Shown here one piece after another: positions 23,999 to 30,066 of a stretch of 30,066 nucleotides of DNA. Under the pieces are notes generated by a model. The model was given only the letters and a program-made list of their open reading frames with translations. It was not told the origin of the DNA and made no database searches. Source of the stretch: Elusimicrobiota bacterium (GTDB lineage Bacteria > Elusimicrobiota > Elusimicrobia > UBA1565); the NCBI GenBank assembly GCA_003450735.1, contig DMEZ01000047.1, forward strand, positions 1 through 30,066, given 5' to 3'. The translations under genes and the position numbers were made by a program. Position 1 is the stretch's first letter. Each line of letters begins with the position of its first letter.

Positions 23999-24008
23999 TT
24001 TCTATTAT
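23999..24008. promoter_or_regulatory. Overlapping divergent -10 elements
   Basis: The plus strand has TATTAT at 24003-24008, 7 nt before the ATG at 24016. The minus strand has TAGAAA at 24004-23999, 9 nt before the epimerase ATG at 23989. The hexamers overlap by 2 bp in an A+T-rich patch that stands out from the G+C-rich surroundings. Confidence 0.5.
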
Positions 24009-24015
24009 TATGGCG

Positions 24016-25056
24016 ATGAAAGGAACTCTCCTGGCCGCTCTCCTCCTGGCCCTGCCGGCCGCCGCTTCGGCCGCCCTGCAGGACATCGAAGTGTACGGCA
24101 CCTCCACGCTGACCGACGCCGAGCTCAAGAAGCTCGAGCCCAAGGTCAAGCGCTACCTCTATCTGGACGCGGGCAAGACCAAGGCGACGCGCCGGGCCGC
24201 CGAATCCCAGCAGAAGGAGCTCGAAAGCGAGATCCTGAAGCTGGGCGGCTTCGCCTACGCGCGCATGCAGAAGGTCGCCGCCCCGAAGGACGGCGGGGTC
24301 GTGGTCGTGTTCGACGTGGTCGAGAACGGAGCCAAGGATGCGCGCATGCCCTTCCGAGCGGCGCCCGCGGGGTTTCTGCCCGACCCGGCCGGCCTGCTCG
24401 CGGCGTGGAAGCACTACTACAACCTGGGCTGGGACCTGGCGCGCCGCAGCGCCATCAGCGCCGACCGGGTCGACTGTCCCGCCTTCTACTGCACCTGGGG
24501 CGCGGCGACCCCCGAGCTGGGCGCCCTGCAGGACCAGTTCATCGAGAAGGTTCCGAAGAACAAGGACCTCCTGCTCCAGGTGATGCGGGAGGACGCCGAC
24601 GCGCAGAAGCGCGCCGACGCCCTCGTTTTGCTCGCCTACCTCAAGGACGGCATCGAGGTCTCGAAGGCGGCCGAGCTGGGCTTGAGCGACCCCGACGACC
24701 GTGTCCGGGAGGCGGCCATGCGGGTCTTCTCCGACATCATCGTCTACAAGTCCGACGTGAGCGTCCCCGTCGAGAAGATCGCCCAGGTGATGGACTACCC
24801 CTCCGTGGACGACCGCACGCGCGCCCTCGCGGTCATGCTGGGCATCGCCAACCACCCGCTCTACCGCCGCTTCCTGCTCCAGAGCGGGAGCACCCAGGTG
24901 CTCAAGCTGCTGCGGACGAAGAACTCCTCCAACCACGAGATGGCTTTGACCGCGCTCAAGATGCTCTCCGGCGAGAACCACGATGGGCGCGACTACGACG
25001 CCTGGGAAGCCTGCGTCCAGAGGGCGCGCAAGGCCGACTTGGAAGAAAAGAAGTAG
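24016..25056 (+). CDS. Secreted POTRA-like plus HEAT-repeat protein
   Basis: 346 aa; signal peptide MKGTLLAALLLALPAAASA. Residues about 22-110 resemble a POTRA module: LQDIEVYGTSTLTDAEL, a helix pair with Arg, LGGFAYARMQK, then a strand VVVVFDVVENG. The rest (about 180-335) has HEAT-like helical pairs, e.g. ADALVLLAYLKDG and DDRVREAAMRVFSD. No beta-barrel follows, so it is not a whole Omp85 protein. It should be periplasmic and could dock onto an outer-membrane machine. The ATG at 24016 is preferred over that at 24010 because TATTAT lies 7 nt before it. The next small gene follows 2 nt after the stop. Confidence 0.78.
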   Translation: MKGTLLAALLLALPAAASAALQDIEVYGTSTLTDAELKKLEPKVKRYLYLDAGKTKATRRAAESQQKELESEILKLGGFAYARMQKVAAPKDGGVVVVFDVVENGAKDARMPFRAAPAGFLPDPAGLLAAWKHYYNLGWDLARRSAISADRVDCPAFYCTWGAATPELGALQDQFIEKVPKNKDLLLQVMREDADAQKRADALVLLAYLKDGIEVSKAAELGLSDPDDRVREAAMRVFSDIIVYKSDVSVPVEKIAQVMDYPSVDDRTRALAVMLGIANHPLYRRFLLQSGSTQVLKLLRTKNSSNHEMALTALKMLSGENHDGRDYDAWEACVQRARKADLEEKK

Positions 25057-25058
25057 CG

Positions 25059-25250
25059 ATGTCTTCGGGCGCCGTCCCCAGGCTCTCCTTCGAACTTTCC
25101 CAGGCCATCCTCGCCAAGTTCATGGCCGGCGCCACCCTGGGCGCTCTGACCCTCTTCTTCCTGTCCACCGGCCGCAAGCGCAACGACCCCGGGCGGCTCT
25201 TCTGGGCCGTGGTGTGCGCCCTGGCCGCCCTGGCGGTCCTCACGTTCTAG
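25059..25250 (+). CDS. Small two-helix membrane protein
   Basis: 63 aa, not recognised. Two hydrophobic stretches (about 17-36 ILAKFMAGATLGALTLFFLS and 48-63 FWAVVCALAALAVLTF) are separated by a basic loop (TGRKRNDPGR). It follows the POTRA-HEAT gene by 2 nt, with a purine-rich GGAAGAAAAG upstream, and shares its operon. Confidence 0.7.
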   Translation: MSSGAVPRLSFELSQAILAKFMAGATLGALTLFFLSTGRKRNDPGRLFWAVVCALAALAVLTF

Positions 25251-25261
25251 CCGTTTTTTCC

Positions 25262-25290
25262 TTGACAAAAAGCCGCGCGGGCCTTACACT
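25262..25290 (+). promoter_or_regulatory. Strong sigma-70 promoter of the 25316-28370 operon
   Basis: A perfect TTGACA (25262-25267), a 17-nt spacer and TACACT (25285-25290). A leader of about 20 nt carries GAGGTGA (25302-25308), 7 nt before the ATG at 25316. It is the best consensus promoter in the window, with a normal leader. Confidence 0.85.
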
Positions 25291-25315
25291 AATATGCAGA
25301 CGAGGTGACACCCCC

Positions 25316-26926
25316 ATGTCCCGAACCTTGGTCGCGTATATCTTTGTCTTCGCCCTAGCCCTCCCGGCGGGGCTTTCTTATGCCCAGGTGCTGGTGGGAG
25401 AGCCCATCAGCAAGCCGGTGCGCGGGCTGCGCGCCGGCTCTTCCGGCATCATCGAGGAGCCGTATTCGTTCGACCCGGCCGCCTGGGGCGAGGGCGCCGC
25501 GGGTCACGAGCATTTCTTCCGCTACCAGCTGTTCCTGACCCGCAAGGGCCTCGCGGGCCAGACCCCCGAGTCGTGGAAGAAGCTCGAGCCGGCGAAGCGC
25601 GAGCAGAAGCTCGCCGCCGGCGAGGCGTTCCTCAAGACGAAGTTCGAGACGCTCATGAGCGCGGACTGGCTCAGCTTCGAGGATCAGGAGCTGCTCGAGG
25701 CGGTCTGGGGGGCGGAGATCGCCAAGGCGGTCGGGGCGGTCAGCACCGCGCGCAAGCTCAAGGACCCGGAACAGCTCAAGGCGGCCCTTGAAAAGGTCAG
25801 CGGCCTCGCCAAGAAGTTCGCGGACCTGGGCGCCATCGACTGGAAGGCGATGTTCGACGGCAAGCGGCCGGGCGAGGGCGACCTGGTCTCGCCCGGCGGC
25901 TCGGGTAAGCCGAAGGACTACCTGGCCCCCGAGAAACGCGGCGGCTTCCTCCAGATGCTCGGATCGCCCGAGGTCAAGGCGGCCCTCGCCGACCAGAAGA
26001 GTTTCGAGACCTTCCTGTACAAGAACGAGGTGCCCAAGGACGCGCACCCCAGCCTCATCGCGATGTACTCCGTCCTCAGCCGGGCCGACGACAAGACCAA
26101 GGCCGAGCTCGGCCACATCCTGCCGACGGTCGTGCAGTTCATCCGGGACGGCAAGAAGGTGGTCGTGACCAAGATGGACGGCGCGCTGGGCTACGCCGTC
26201 CCCGGCGACTACGACCGGCCGGAGATGGTGGCGGTCTCGGCCGACATCAAGGACGCCGACCCGCTGGTCGCCGGCGAGGTCCTGACCCACGAGTTCCAGC
26301 ACATCTACGACATGTACGTGGGCCGCTACTACACCCTGGACTCGGAGATGCGCAGCTTCAAGACGGGGGTCCTCTACACCCGGGCCATCGAGAAGGCCGC
26401 TCCTGAGAAGTACAAGGAGATGCGCGAGAGCGACAGCGACGACACTCGGCGCTTCATCCGCTCCGGCGAGGAGCTGGGAAAGGCCTACGACAAGGGGCCC
26501 GCGGACTTCGCCCAGCAGATCGCCTTCGGCTACGGCTACAGCCGCTTCCATGAGGGCGTGTTCATGGGCCGCCTGCCGCTGCGGGAGGCCGTGGACCCGA
26601 ACTTCGGCGCTCCGCGCGAGCTGGCCGCCCTGCGCGCGCTGAGGGACAAGACCAAGGAGCGCGCGGCGGAGTCCGAGAAGAGGCTCCAGGAGGCCCGCGT
26701 GGGCGCCTCCTCCCGCGGCCAGGACAAGGCCGTCGAGAAGGCCGCCAACGACCTCAGCGGAGACCAGCGCATGCTCGCCTATTACAACCAGCAAGTCATC
26801 ATCAAGGAGCTCCGCCTCAAGCGCATGCAGTCCGAGGTGCAGTGGCTCGATAAGAGGAACAAGACCAACGGGAAGTCCCCCCACGACCTGATCCTCTCGG
26901 TGGACGGGGAGTACCTGGTCCAATGA
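25316..26926 (+). CDS. Secreted HEFQH-type zinc metalloprotease candidate
   Basis: 536 aa; signal peptide to about residue 23 (LPAGLSYAQ). LTHEFQHIYDMY carries an HExxH zinc site (His325, Glu326, His329) and Glu344 in TLDSEM is a possible third ligand, which suggests a gluzincin-like fold. Before it lies a helical region of about 300 residues without a recognised family. After it are charged helices (about 430-500) of coiled-coil type. A periplasmic or surface protease acting in envelope turnover is likely, but the substrate is unknown. It has the strongest promoter here, so it may be highly expressed. The stop overlaps the next gene as ATGA. Confidence 0.8.
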   Translation: MSRTLVAYIFVFALALPAGLSYAQVLVGEPISKPVRGLRAGSSGIIEEPYSFDPAAWGEGAAGHEHFFRYQLFLTRKGLAGQTPESWKKLEPAKREQKLAAGEAFLKTKFETLMSADWLSFEDQELLEAVWGAEIAKAVGAVSTARKLKDPEQLKAALEKVSGLAKKFADLGAIDWKAMFDGKRPGEGDLVSPGGSGKPKDYLAPEKRGGFLQMLGSPEVKAALADQKSFETFLYKNEVPKDAHPSLIAMYSVLSRADDKTKAELGHILPTVVQFIRDGKKVVVTKMDGALGYAVPGDYDRPEMVAVSADIKDADPLVAGEVLTHEFQHIYDMYVGRYYTLDSEMRSFKTGVLYTRAIEKAAPEKYKEMRESDSDDTRRFIRSGEELGKAYDKGPADFAQQIAFGYGYSRFHEGVFMGRLPLREAVDPNFGAPRELAALRALRDKTKERAAESEKRLQEARVGASSRGQDKAVEKAANDLSGDQRMLAYYNQQVIIKELRLKRMQSEVQWLDKRNKTNGKSPHDLILSVDGEYLVQ

Positions 26927-27480
26927 GGCGCTCCTCCCTGGCGCTCCTAACCTTCTGCGCGGCGGCCTCGGCCTGGGCCGCCATCGGATACGCGCGCTTC
27001 GCCCATCCGAAGGGCGACTACGCGGTGGAGTATCCCTCCGACTGGAAGAAGAGCTACGGGATCCAGGCCCTGCGCCTCGCCCCGCCCGGGAAGGCCGGCG
27101 AGCAGGTGAAGCTGACCCTCGAACGCTACCCCTTCGGCAAGGAGTCCCCCGCCACGATGGCGGACTTCGCCAGGAGCCTCCTGGAGCAGGTGCCCTCGCT
27201 CAAGAAGCTGGACTCGGACGTCGCCGCCGACGTCGCGGGCCGTAAGGCGCGCCGGCTGGCCTTCACCGAGACCGCAACCCTTCGCACCAAGCAGGGCGAC
27301 AGGCTCGCCGGGCCGATGCGGGAAGTCGTGCTCCTCGTCCCGGTGGCGAAGGGCTGGTACGTGGTCAAGCTGGCCGGCCTCGGCAGGGAGTACGACAAGG
27401 CCCTGCCCGAGTTCGAGCACCTCGTGAAGACGGCGCAGTTCGAGGTGAAGCCGGCGAAGACGGCTCCCAAGAAGCCCTGA
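26923..27480 (+). CDS. Secreted PsbP/DcrB-like protein
   Basis: 185 aa; signal peptide MRRSSLALLTFCAAASAWA. The mature part has the order YARFAHPKGDYAVEYPSDW, then strands EQVKLTLERYPF and ARRLAFTETATL, ending with VVLLVPVAKGWYVVKLAG. This resembles the PsbP/DcrB (MOG1-like) fold, whose bacterial members are envelope proteins of uncertain role. The start overlaps the protease stop (ATGA), and the stop overlaps the start of the next gene (CTGA). Confidence 0.78.
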   Translation: MRRSSLALLTFCAAASAWAAIGYARFAHPKGDYAVEYPSDWKKSYGIQALRLAPPGKAGEQVKLTLERYPFGKESPATMADFARSLLEQVPSLKKLDSDVAADVAGRKARRLAFTETATLRTKQGDRLAGPMREVVLLVPVAKGWYVVKLAGLGREYDKALPEFEHLVKTAQFEVKPAKTAPKKP

Positions 27481-28370
27481 GCTTTAAACTCCTCCTCGCG
27501 CTGCTCCTGGCGCCGGCGACGGCTCTTGCCCTGGGCAAGCCGGAAGCCGAACTCGAGCTCGACCCCTACTACAGCGACGTGATGGTGACCATCCCCTTCT
27601 CGGAAGGGGCGGTGGAGAGGCAGGTCGAGAAGGACGAGGCGGACACCTACCGGGAGATGCTCGCCCGGGCCCTGGTGCCGCGCTACCTCCTGCTCGAGGC
27701 GAGCGTGAACCCCTTGCCCTTGGCGGGGGTCGCCCTCCGCAGCGGCGACGAGGAGATCTACCGCCGCTTCAAGTTCTCCCCCACCCTGAACCTCATCGAG
27801 GCGGGTACGGCCGGCTTCGAAGAGCCCTACGCCTTCTCGGCCTTCCTGGGCAAGGTGGTGAACTTCGAGGGGCGCGAGACGCTGGGGCACCGGAACATCG
27901 GCTACGTGGGCTACCTGGCGAGCTGCGGCAACTACCACCTCATGGAGAGCCAGCTCTTCCCGGACAACTGGGTGGAGGTGGAGGCGAAGGTGAAGGGGCT
28001 CTTCAAGACGGACAAGAAGAGCATGAGCTGGAGCTTCCGCGGCGGCGCGAAGCTGCACAACAACCAGGACATCGCGGACGTCTTCTACTTCGGGGTGCGG
28101 CGCGACCGGGTGGACTTCGAGAAGACGCCGTGGTCGTGGCTGTTGAGCGCGGCCGTGAGCTACCAGGCGGACTTCTCGCGGAAGGACTTCACGCCCCTTC
28201 AGCACAGCATCCTGGTGGAGAAGAACTGGCCGCTCAAGAAGAACAAGCTGACCTTGAGCATGGGCGTGGGTTACCTTTGGCGCGGCACGGGCAAGTACAC
28301 GGGGACGGTGGCCGAGCACCGGACGCTGGACAAATCGCAGATCCTGCTGCGGCCCAACCTGAAGTTCTAG
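27477..28370 (+). CDS. Predicted outer-membrane beta-barrel with probable CTG start
   Basis: 297 aa if the start is CTG at 27477. Read from there, the frame gives a clear signal peptide (SFKLLLALLLAPATALA). The next usual start (ATG at 27579, or the GTG before it) would remove it, and no ATG/GTG/TTG lies upstream in this frame for over 50 nt. The CTG overlaps the previous TGA as CTGA, as other NTGA junctions do here. The mature part has many alternating strands and ends LRPNLKF, with the terminal Phe typical of outer-membrane proteins. No named family is recognised. It shares its last 4 bp (CTAG) with the convergent gene. Confidence 0.75.
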   Translation: MSFKLLLALLLAPATALALGKPEAELELDPYYSDVMVTIPFSEGAVERQVEKDEADTYREMLARALVPRYLLLEASVNPLPLAGVALRSGDEEIYRRFKFSPTLNLIEAGTAGFEEPYAFSAFLGKVVNFEGRETLGHRNIGYVGYLASCGNYHLMESQLFPDNWVEVEAKVKGLFKTDKKSMSWSFRGGAKLHNNQDIADVFYFGVRRDRVDFEKTPWSWLLSAAVSYQADFSRKDFTPLQHSILVEKNWPLKKNKLTLSMGVGYLWRGTGKYTGTVAEHRTLDKSQILLRPNLKF

Positions 28371-28963
28371 AGCTTCTTCCTCAGCCGGCAAACGAACAGC
28401 GCCCCGCCCGCGGCGAGGATCAGAAAGGCGGCCGCGGCCAGGGCCATCAGGCGCTTCCTGTGGCGGGCCCGCTCCTGCTCGGCGGCGAGAAAGGCCTCCT
28501 CTTCCTTGATGGCGAAGTAGACCTGGCCCTGGGCCTCGCCGAGCTGGCGCGTGAGGTCCATGATGCGGCCCATCTCGACGACCCTCGGGCCGGGGATGTT
28601 CGGGTCGGCCTTCTTGCCGGTGAGGGCCTGCTTGCGCGCGGCGCCGGCCAAACTGATCACGTTGAACATCTGCTGGGTCGTCTGGGTCTGCTTGATGTCC
28701 TCGCGGGACTGCAGGAGGCGCGCCCAGGAGGCGTGGAGCTCGGCCACGACGGGCTCGCGGTCCCGGGTGTAGCCGGCGAGGTCGCCATCCGCGGAGTAGC
28801 GCTCGCGCAGGGTCTTGAGCCGGGCGAGGACGTTCTGGCCGGAGAGGAGGGCGTCCAAGCCCTGCTGCTCCTCCGCCCCGACGACCATGCTCTGCTCGAT
28901 GGGGTTCCGGGGCAGGTCCGAGGCGGCGGCAGGCAGGAGGAGCAGGGCGAGGAGGAAGCTCAT
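28367..28963 (-). CDS. Tail-anchored periplasmic coiled-coil protein, paralogue B
   Basis: 198 aa; signal peptide MSFLLALLLLPAAAS. DLPRNPIEQSMVVGAEEQ is shared with the neighbouring paralogue, followed by coiled-coil helices (ARLKTLRERYSADGDLAGY, EPVVAELHASW). The C-terminus has a transmembrane helix (AAAAFLILAAGGALFVC) with a basic end RLRKKL. The layout suggests a periplasmic helical domain held in the inner membrane by its C-terminus. It starts with ATGA overlapping the stop of paralogue A, with GGAAGG as ribosome site. Function unknown. Confidence 0.8.
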   Translation of the reverse strand: MSFLLALLLLPAAASDLPRNPIEQSMVVGAEEQQGLDALLSGQNVLARLKTLRERYSADGDLAGYTRDREPVVAELHASWARLLQSREDIKQTQTTQQMFNVISLAGAARKQALTGKKADPNIPGPRVVEMGRIMDLTRQLGEAQGQVYFAIKEEEAFLAAEQERARHRKRLMALAAAAFLILAAGGALFVCRLRKKL

Positions 28964-29547
28964 CCTTCCTTTCTCAGCTTGAACACGAGGAGCGTCCCAG
29001 CGGCGGCGAGGACGAGGCAGGCGGCGCCGGCAAGGAGAGCCAGGCGCTTTCTCTGTCGGGCGCTCTCCTGCTCGTTGCGGAAGAAGGCGCTCTCGTCCTT
29101 GAGGGCCTGGGTGACGCGGTCCTGGCTGTCCATGAGCTGGCGGTCGAAGCCGACGAGCCGGGTGAACTGGACCATGCGGGTCCCCACCACGCCCTCCGCG
29201 TGCTTCGACTTCCCCTCGCTGAAGTCGGCGGCCACGCTGAGAGCGTTGATGATCCCCGCCTTGGTGTGCATGAGCTTGATGTCGGTGCGGACGTTCATGA
29301 TGCGCTCGAGCCGGTTCCAGAGCTCGGCGACGACGGGCTGGCGCTCCCGCTCGTAGCGGGCGAGGTCGCCGTCCTGGGCGTGGCGCTCGCGCAGGGCCTT
29401 GAGGCGCTCCATGAGCTCCTGGGCGCGCTCCATCTCCTGCGTCCCCCGCTGTTCCTCCTCGCCGATGACCATCTTCTGCTCGACGGGGTCCTTGGGCAGG
29501 TCCTGGGCGGCCGCGTTGGCGAGCAGGAAGGATAGAAGGAGAGCCAT
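28960..29547 (-). CDS. Tail-anchored periplasmic coiled-coil protein, paralogue A
   Basis: 195 aa; signal peptide MALLLSFLLANAAA. The conserved DLPKDPVEQKMVIGEEEQ, the RLKALRERHAQDGDLARY coiled coil and the QPVVAELWNRL segment match paralogue B residue by residue at many sites. A C-terminal membrane helix (LLAGAACLVLAAAGTLLVF) ends with KLRKEG. The ATG at 29547 is 7 nt after TAGAAT and starts the signal peptide. Longer in-frame starts reach into the divergent gene and are rejected. With paralogue B it forms a two-gene operon of unknown role. Confidence 0.8.
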   Translation of the reverse strand: MALLLSFLLANAAAQDLPKDPVEQKMVIGEEEQRGTQEMERAQELMERLKALRERHAQDGDLARYERERQPVVAELWNRLERIMNVRTDIKLMHTKAGIINALSVAADFSEGKSKHAEGVVGTRMVQFTRLVGFDRQLMDSQDRVTQALKDESAFFRNEQESARQRKRLALLAGAACLVLAAAGTLLVFKLRKEG

Positions 29548-29554
29548 CGGGAGG

Positions 29555-29580
29555 ATTCTAGCTCTTAATTGGTGTAGGAT
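29555..29580. promoter_or_regulatory. Close divergent promoter pair
   Basis: The minus strand has TAGAAT at 29560-29555, 7 nt before the ATG at 29547. The plus strand has TAGGAT at 29575-29580, 7 nt before the ATG at 29588. The -10 elements are 14 bp apart, so each polymerase footprint covers the other. Confidence 0.55.
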
Positions 29581-29587
29581 AAGAGCC

Positions 29588-30022
29588 ATGAACATCCTCT
29601 TTAGCGCGTTCCTGGCCGTGCCGATCGCCGTCTCGACGGGGACGGCCACGCTCTCCTGCTCGGATGCGCAGGCCCTGCGGGACTTCAAGGACATCGTGTA
29701 CGGGAAGCTCAACCCGAGCCGCTCTCCGGACGTGGCGACGGATTGGGCGGCCTGCCTTTGCGGGAAGGCGGCCTACGAGGCCGGGACGAACGCGAGGCCG
29801 CCGGCCAAGACGATGGACGCGCTCCCGGCGATGGACGCCTATTTCGTCGAACAGCATAAGAAGAGCCTGAAGAAATGGAAGGCGTGGTTCAAGAAGCATC
29901 TTCCCGTGGACGACAAGCAGGCGGAACTGCTCTCGCTGTGCACGTGCCGGGACGTCCAGTTGTGCGCCCCGCAGCTGGAGAAGAAGGGCAAGAAGAAGCT
30001 GGCCGAGCCGGCCCCGAAATAA
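29588..30022 (+). CDS. Small secreted Cys-containing protein
   Basis: 144 aa, not recognised. Signal peptide MNILFSAFLAVPIAVSTGTA; six Cys in the mature part (LSC, AACLCG, LCTC, LC), suggesting disulfides. A helix with KKSLKKWKAWFKKHL is basic and amphipathic, and the C-terminus is Lys-rich. The ATG is 7 nt after TAGGAT. It stands alone, divergent from the paralogue operon, and its stop lies 3 nt from the 3' end of the tRNA on the other strand. Confidence 0.78.
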   Translation: MNILFSAFLAVPIAVSTGTATLSCSDAQALRDFKDIVYGKLNPSRSPDVATDWAACLCGKAAYEAGTNARPPAKTMDALPAMDAYFVEQHKKSLKKWKAWFKKHLPVDDKQAELLSLCTCRDVQLCAPQLEKKGKKKLAEPAPK

Positions 30023-30025
30023 GGG

Positions 30026-30066
30026 TACCCCCGACAGGAATCGAACCTGTATCACCTGCTTAGAAG
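30026..30066 (-). tRNA. tRNA-Arg (UCU), 3' part; window edge cuts it
   Basis: Read on the minus strand from 30066: the anticodon loop CTTCTAA (anticodon UCU), the anticodon-stem 3' strand GCAGG, a variable loop TGAT, and a T arm ACAGG-TTCGATT-CCTGT with a perfect 5-bp stem. The acceptor strand CGGGGGT and discriminator A follow. The next bases are CCC, so the CCA end is not encoded. The 5' half lies beyond the window, so the anticodon-stem and acceptor pairing cannot be checked. Confidence 0.88.

Noticed and set aside
25251..25260. Terminator at the TTTTTT run after the 63-aa gene
   Set aside because: I could not find a convincing stem before the run; it may just precede the TTGACA promoter.
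30023..30066. Integration (att) site at the tRNA-Arg gene
   Set aside because: No integrase or repeated tRNA fragment is seen inside the window.

Overview
The window is a dense, high-G+C bacterial chromosome segment of about 30 kb. No non-coding gap exceeds about 115 bp. It is from a Gram-negative organism: there are two probable outer-membrane beta-barrels, a POTRA-like protein, a lipoprotein and many signal peptides. I see no phage, IS or CRISPR signature. The lineage cannot be fixed from sequence alone. The mix of high G+C, leaderless-looking promoters and many unfamiliar envelope proteins would fit a deep-branching group such as high-GC Elusimicrobiota, but that is a low-confidence inference.

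Layout. 1-548 (-) is the N-terminal part of adenosylhomocysteinase, divergent from a DEDDh exonuclease (603-1145 +). Two response regulators, a metallophosphoesterase and a short-repeat protein follow (1178-4216). A leftward operon (7681 to 4224) encodes a beta-propeller-type secreted protein, an oligopeptide-type solute-binding protein without permease genes, a Cys-rich lipoprotein and a NicO/UreH-like metal transporter with a His-rich loop. Divergent from it, 7771-14729 (+) is a three-gene envelope operon: a beta-barrel, an Ig/NTF2-like protein, and a 1314-aa helical protein ending in a related NTF2-like domain. 14733-17672 (-) holds RsgA, EngB and two tandem M50B-type membrane proteases. 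17750-18043 (-) is a small secreted protein built on 57-bp repeats with CxxPNxC motifs, next to a ferritin-like gene. 18646-22689 (-) pairs a secreted WD40/CARDB/caspase protein with a DMT exporter. 22719-23989 (-) has a dipeptide epimerase and a small membrane protein. 24016-25250 (+) has a POTRA-HEAT protein and a small membrane protein. 25316-28370 (+) is an operon of an HEFQH metalloprotease, a PsbP-like protein and a beta-barrel. 28367-29547 (-) holds two tandem tail-anchored coiled-coil paralogues. 29588-30022 (+) is a small Cys-containing secreted protein, and 30026-30066 (-) is the 3' part of a tRNA-Arg(UCU).

Two organising themes stand out. First, most transcription-unit heads have a -10 hexamer ending only 6-7 nt before the start codon (five with an extended TGn -10), which predicts leaderless mRNAs. 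Internal operon genes instead use Shine-Dalgarno sites or NTGA stop/start overlaps; ATGA, GTGA, TTGA and CTGA all occur, the last implying a CTG start. Second, the accessory content is mostly envelope and periplasm: unrecognised secreted or membrane proteins in four separate operons, plus two protease types and a caspase. The best candidates for an undescribed system are the 7771-14729 operon, the secreted caspase unit and the CxxPNxC repeat protein.
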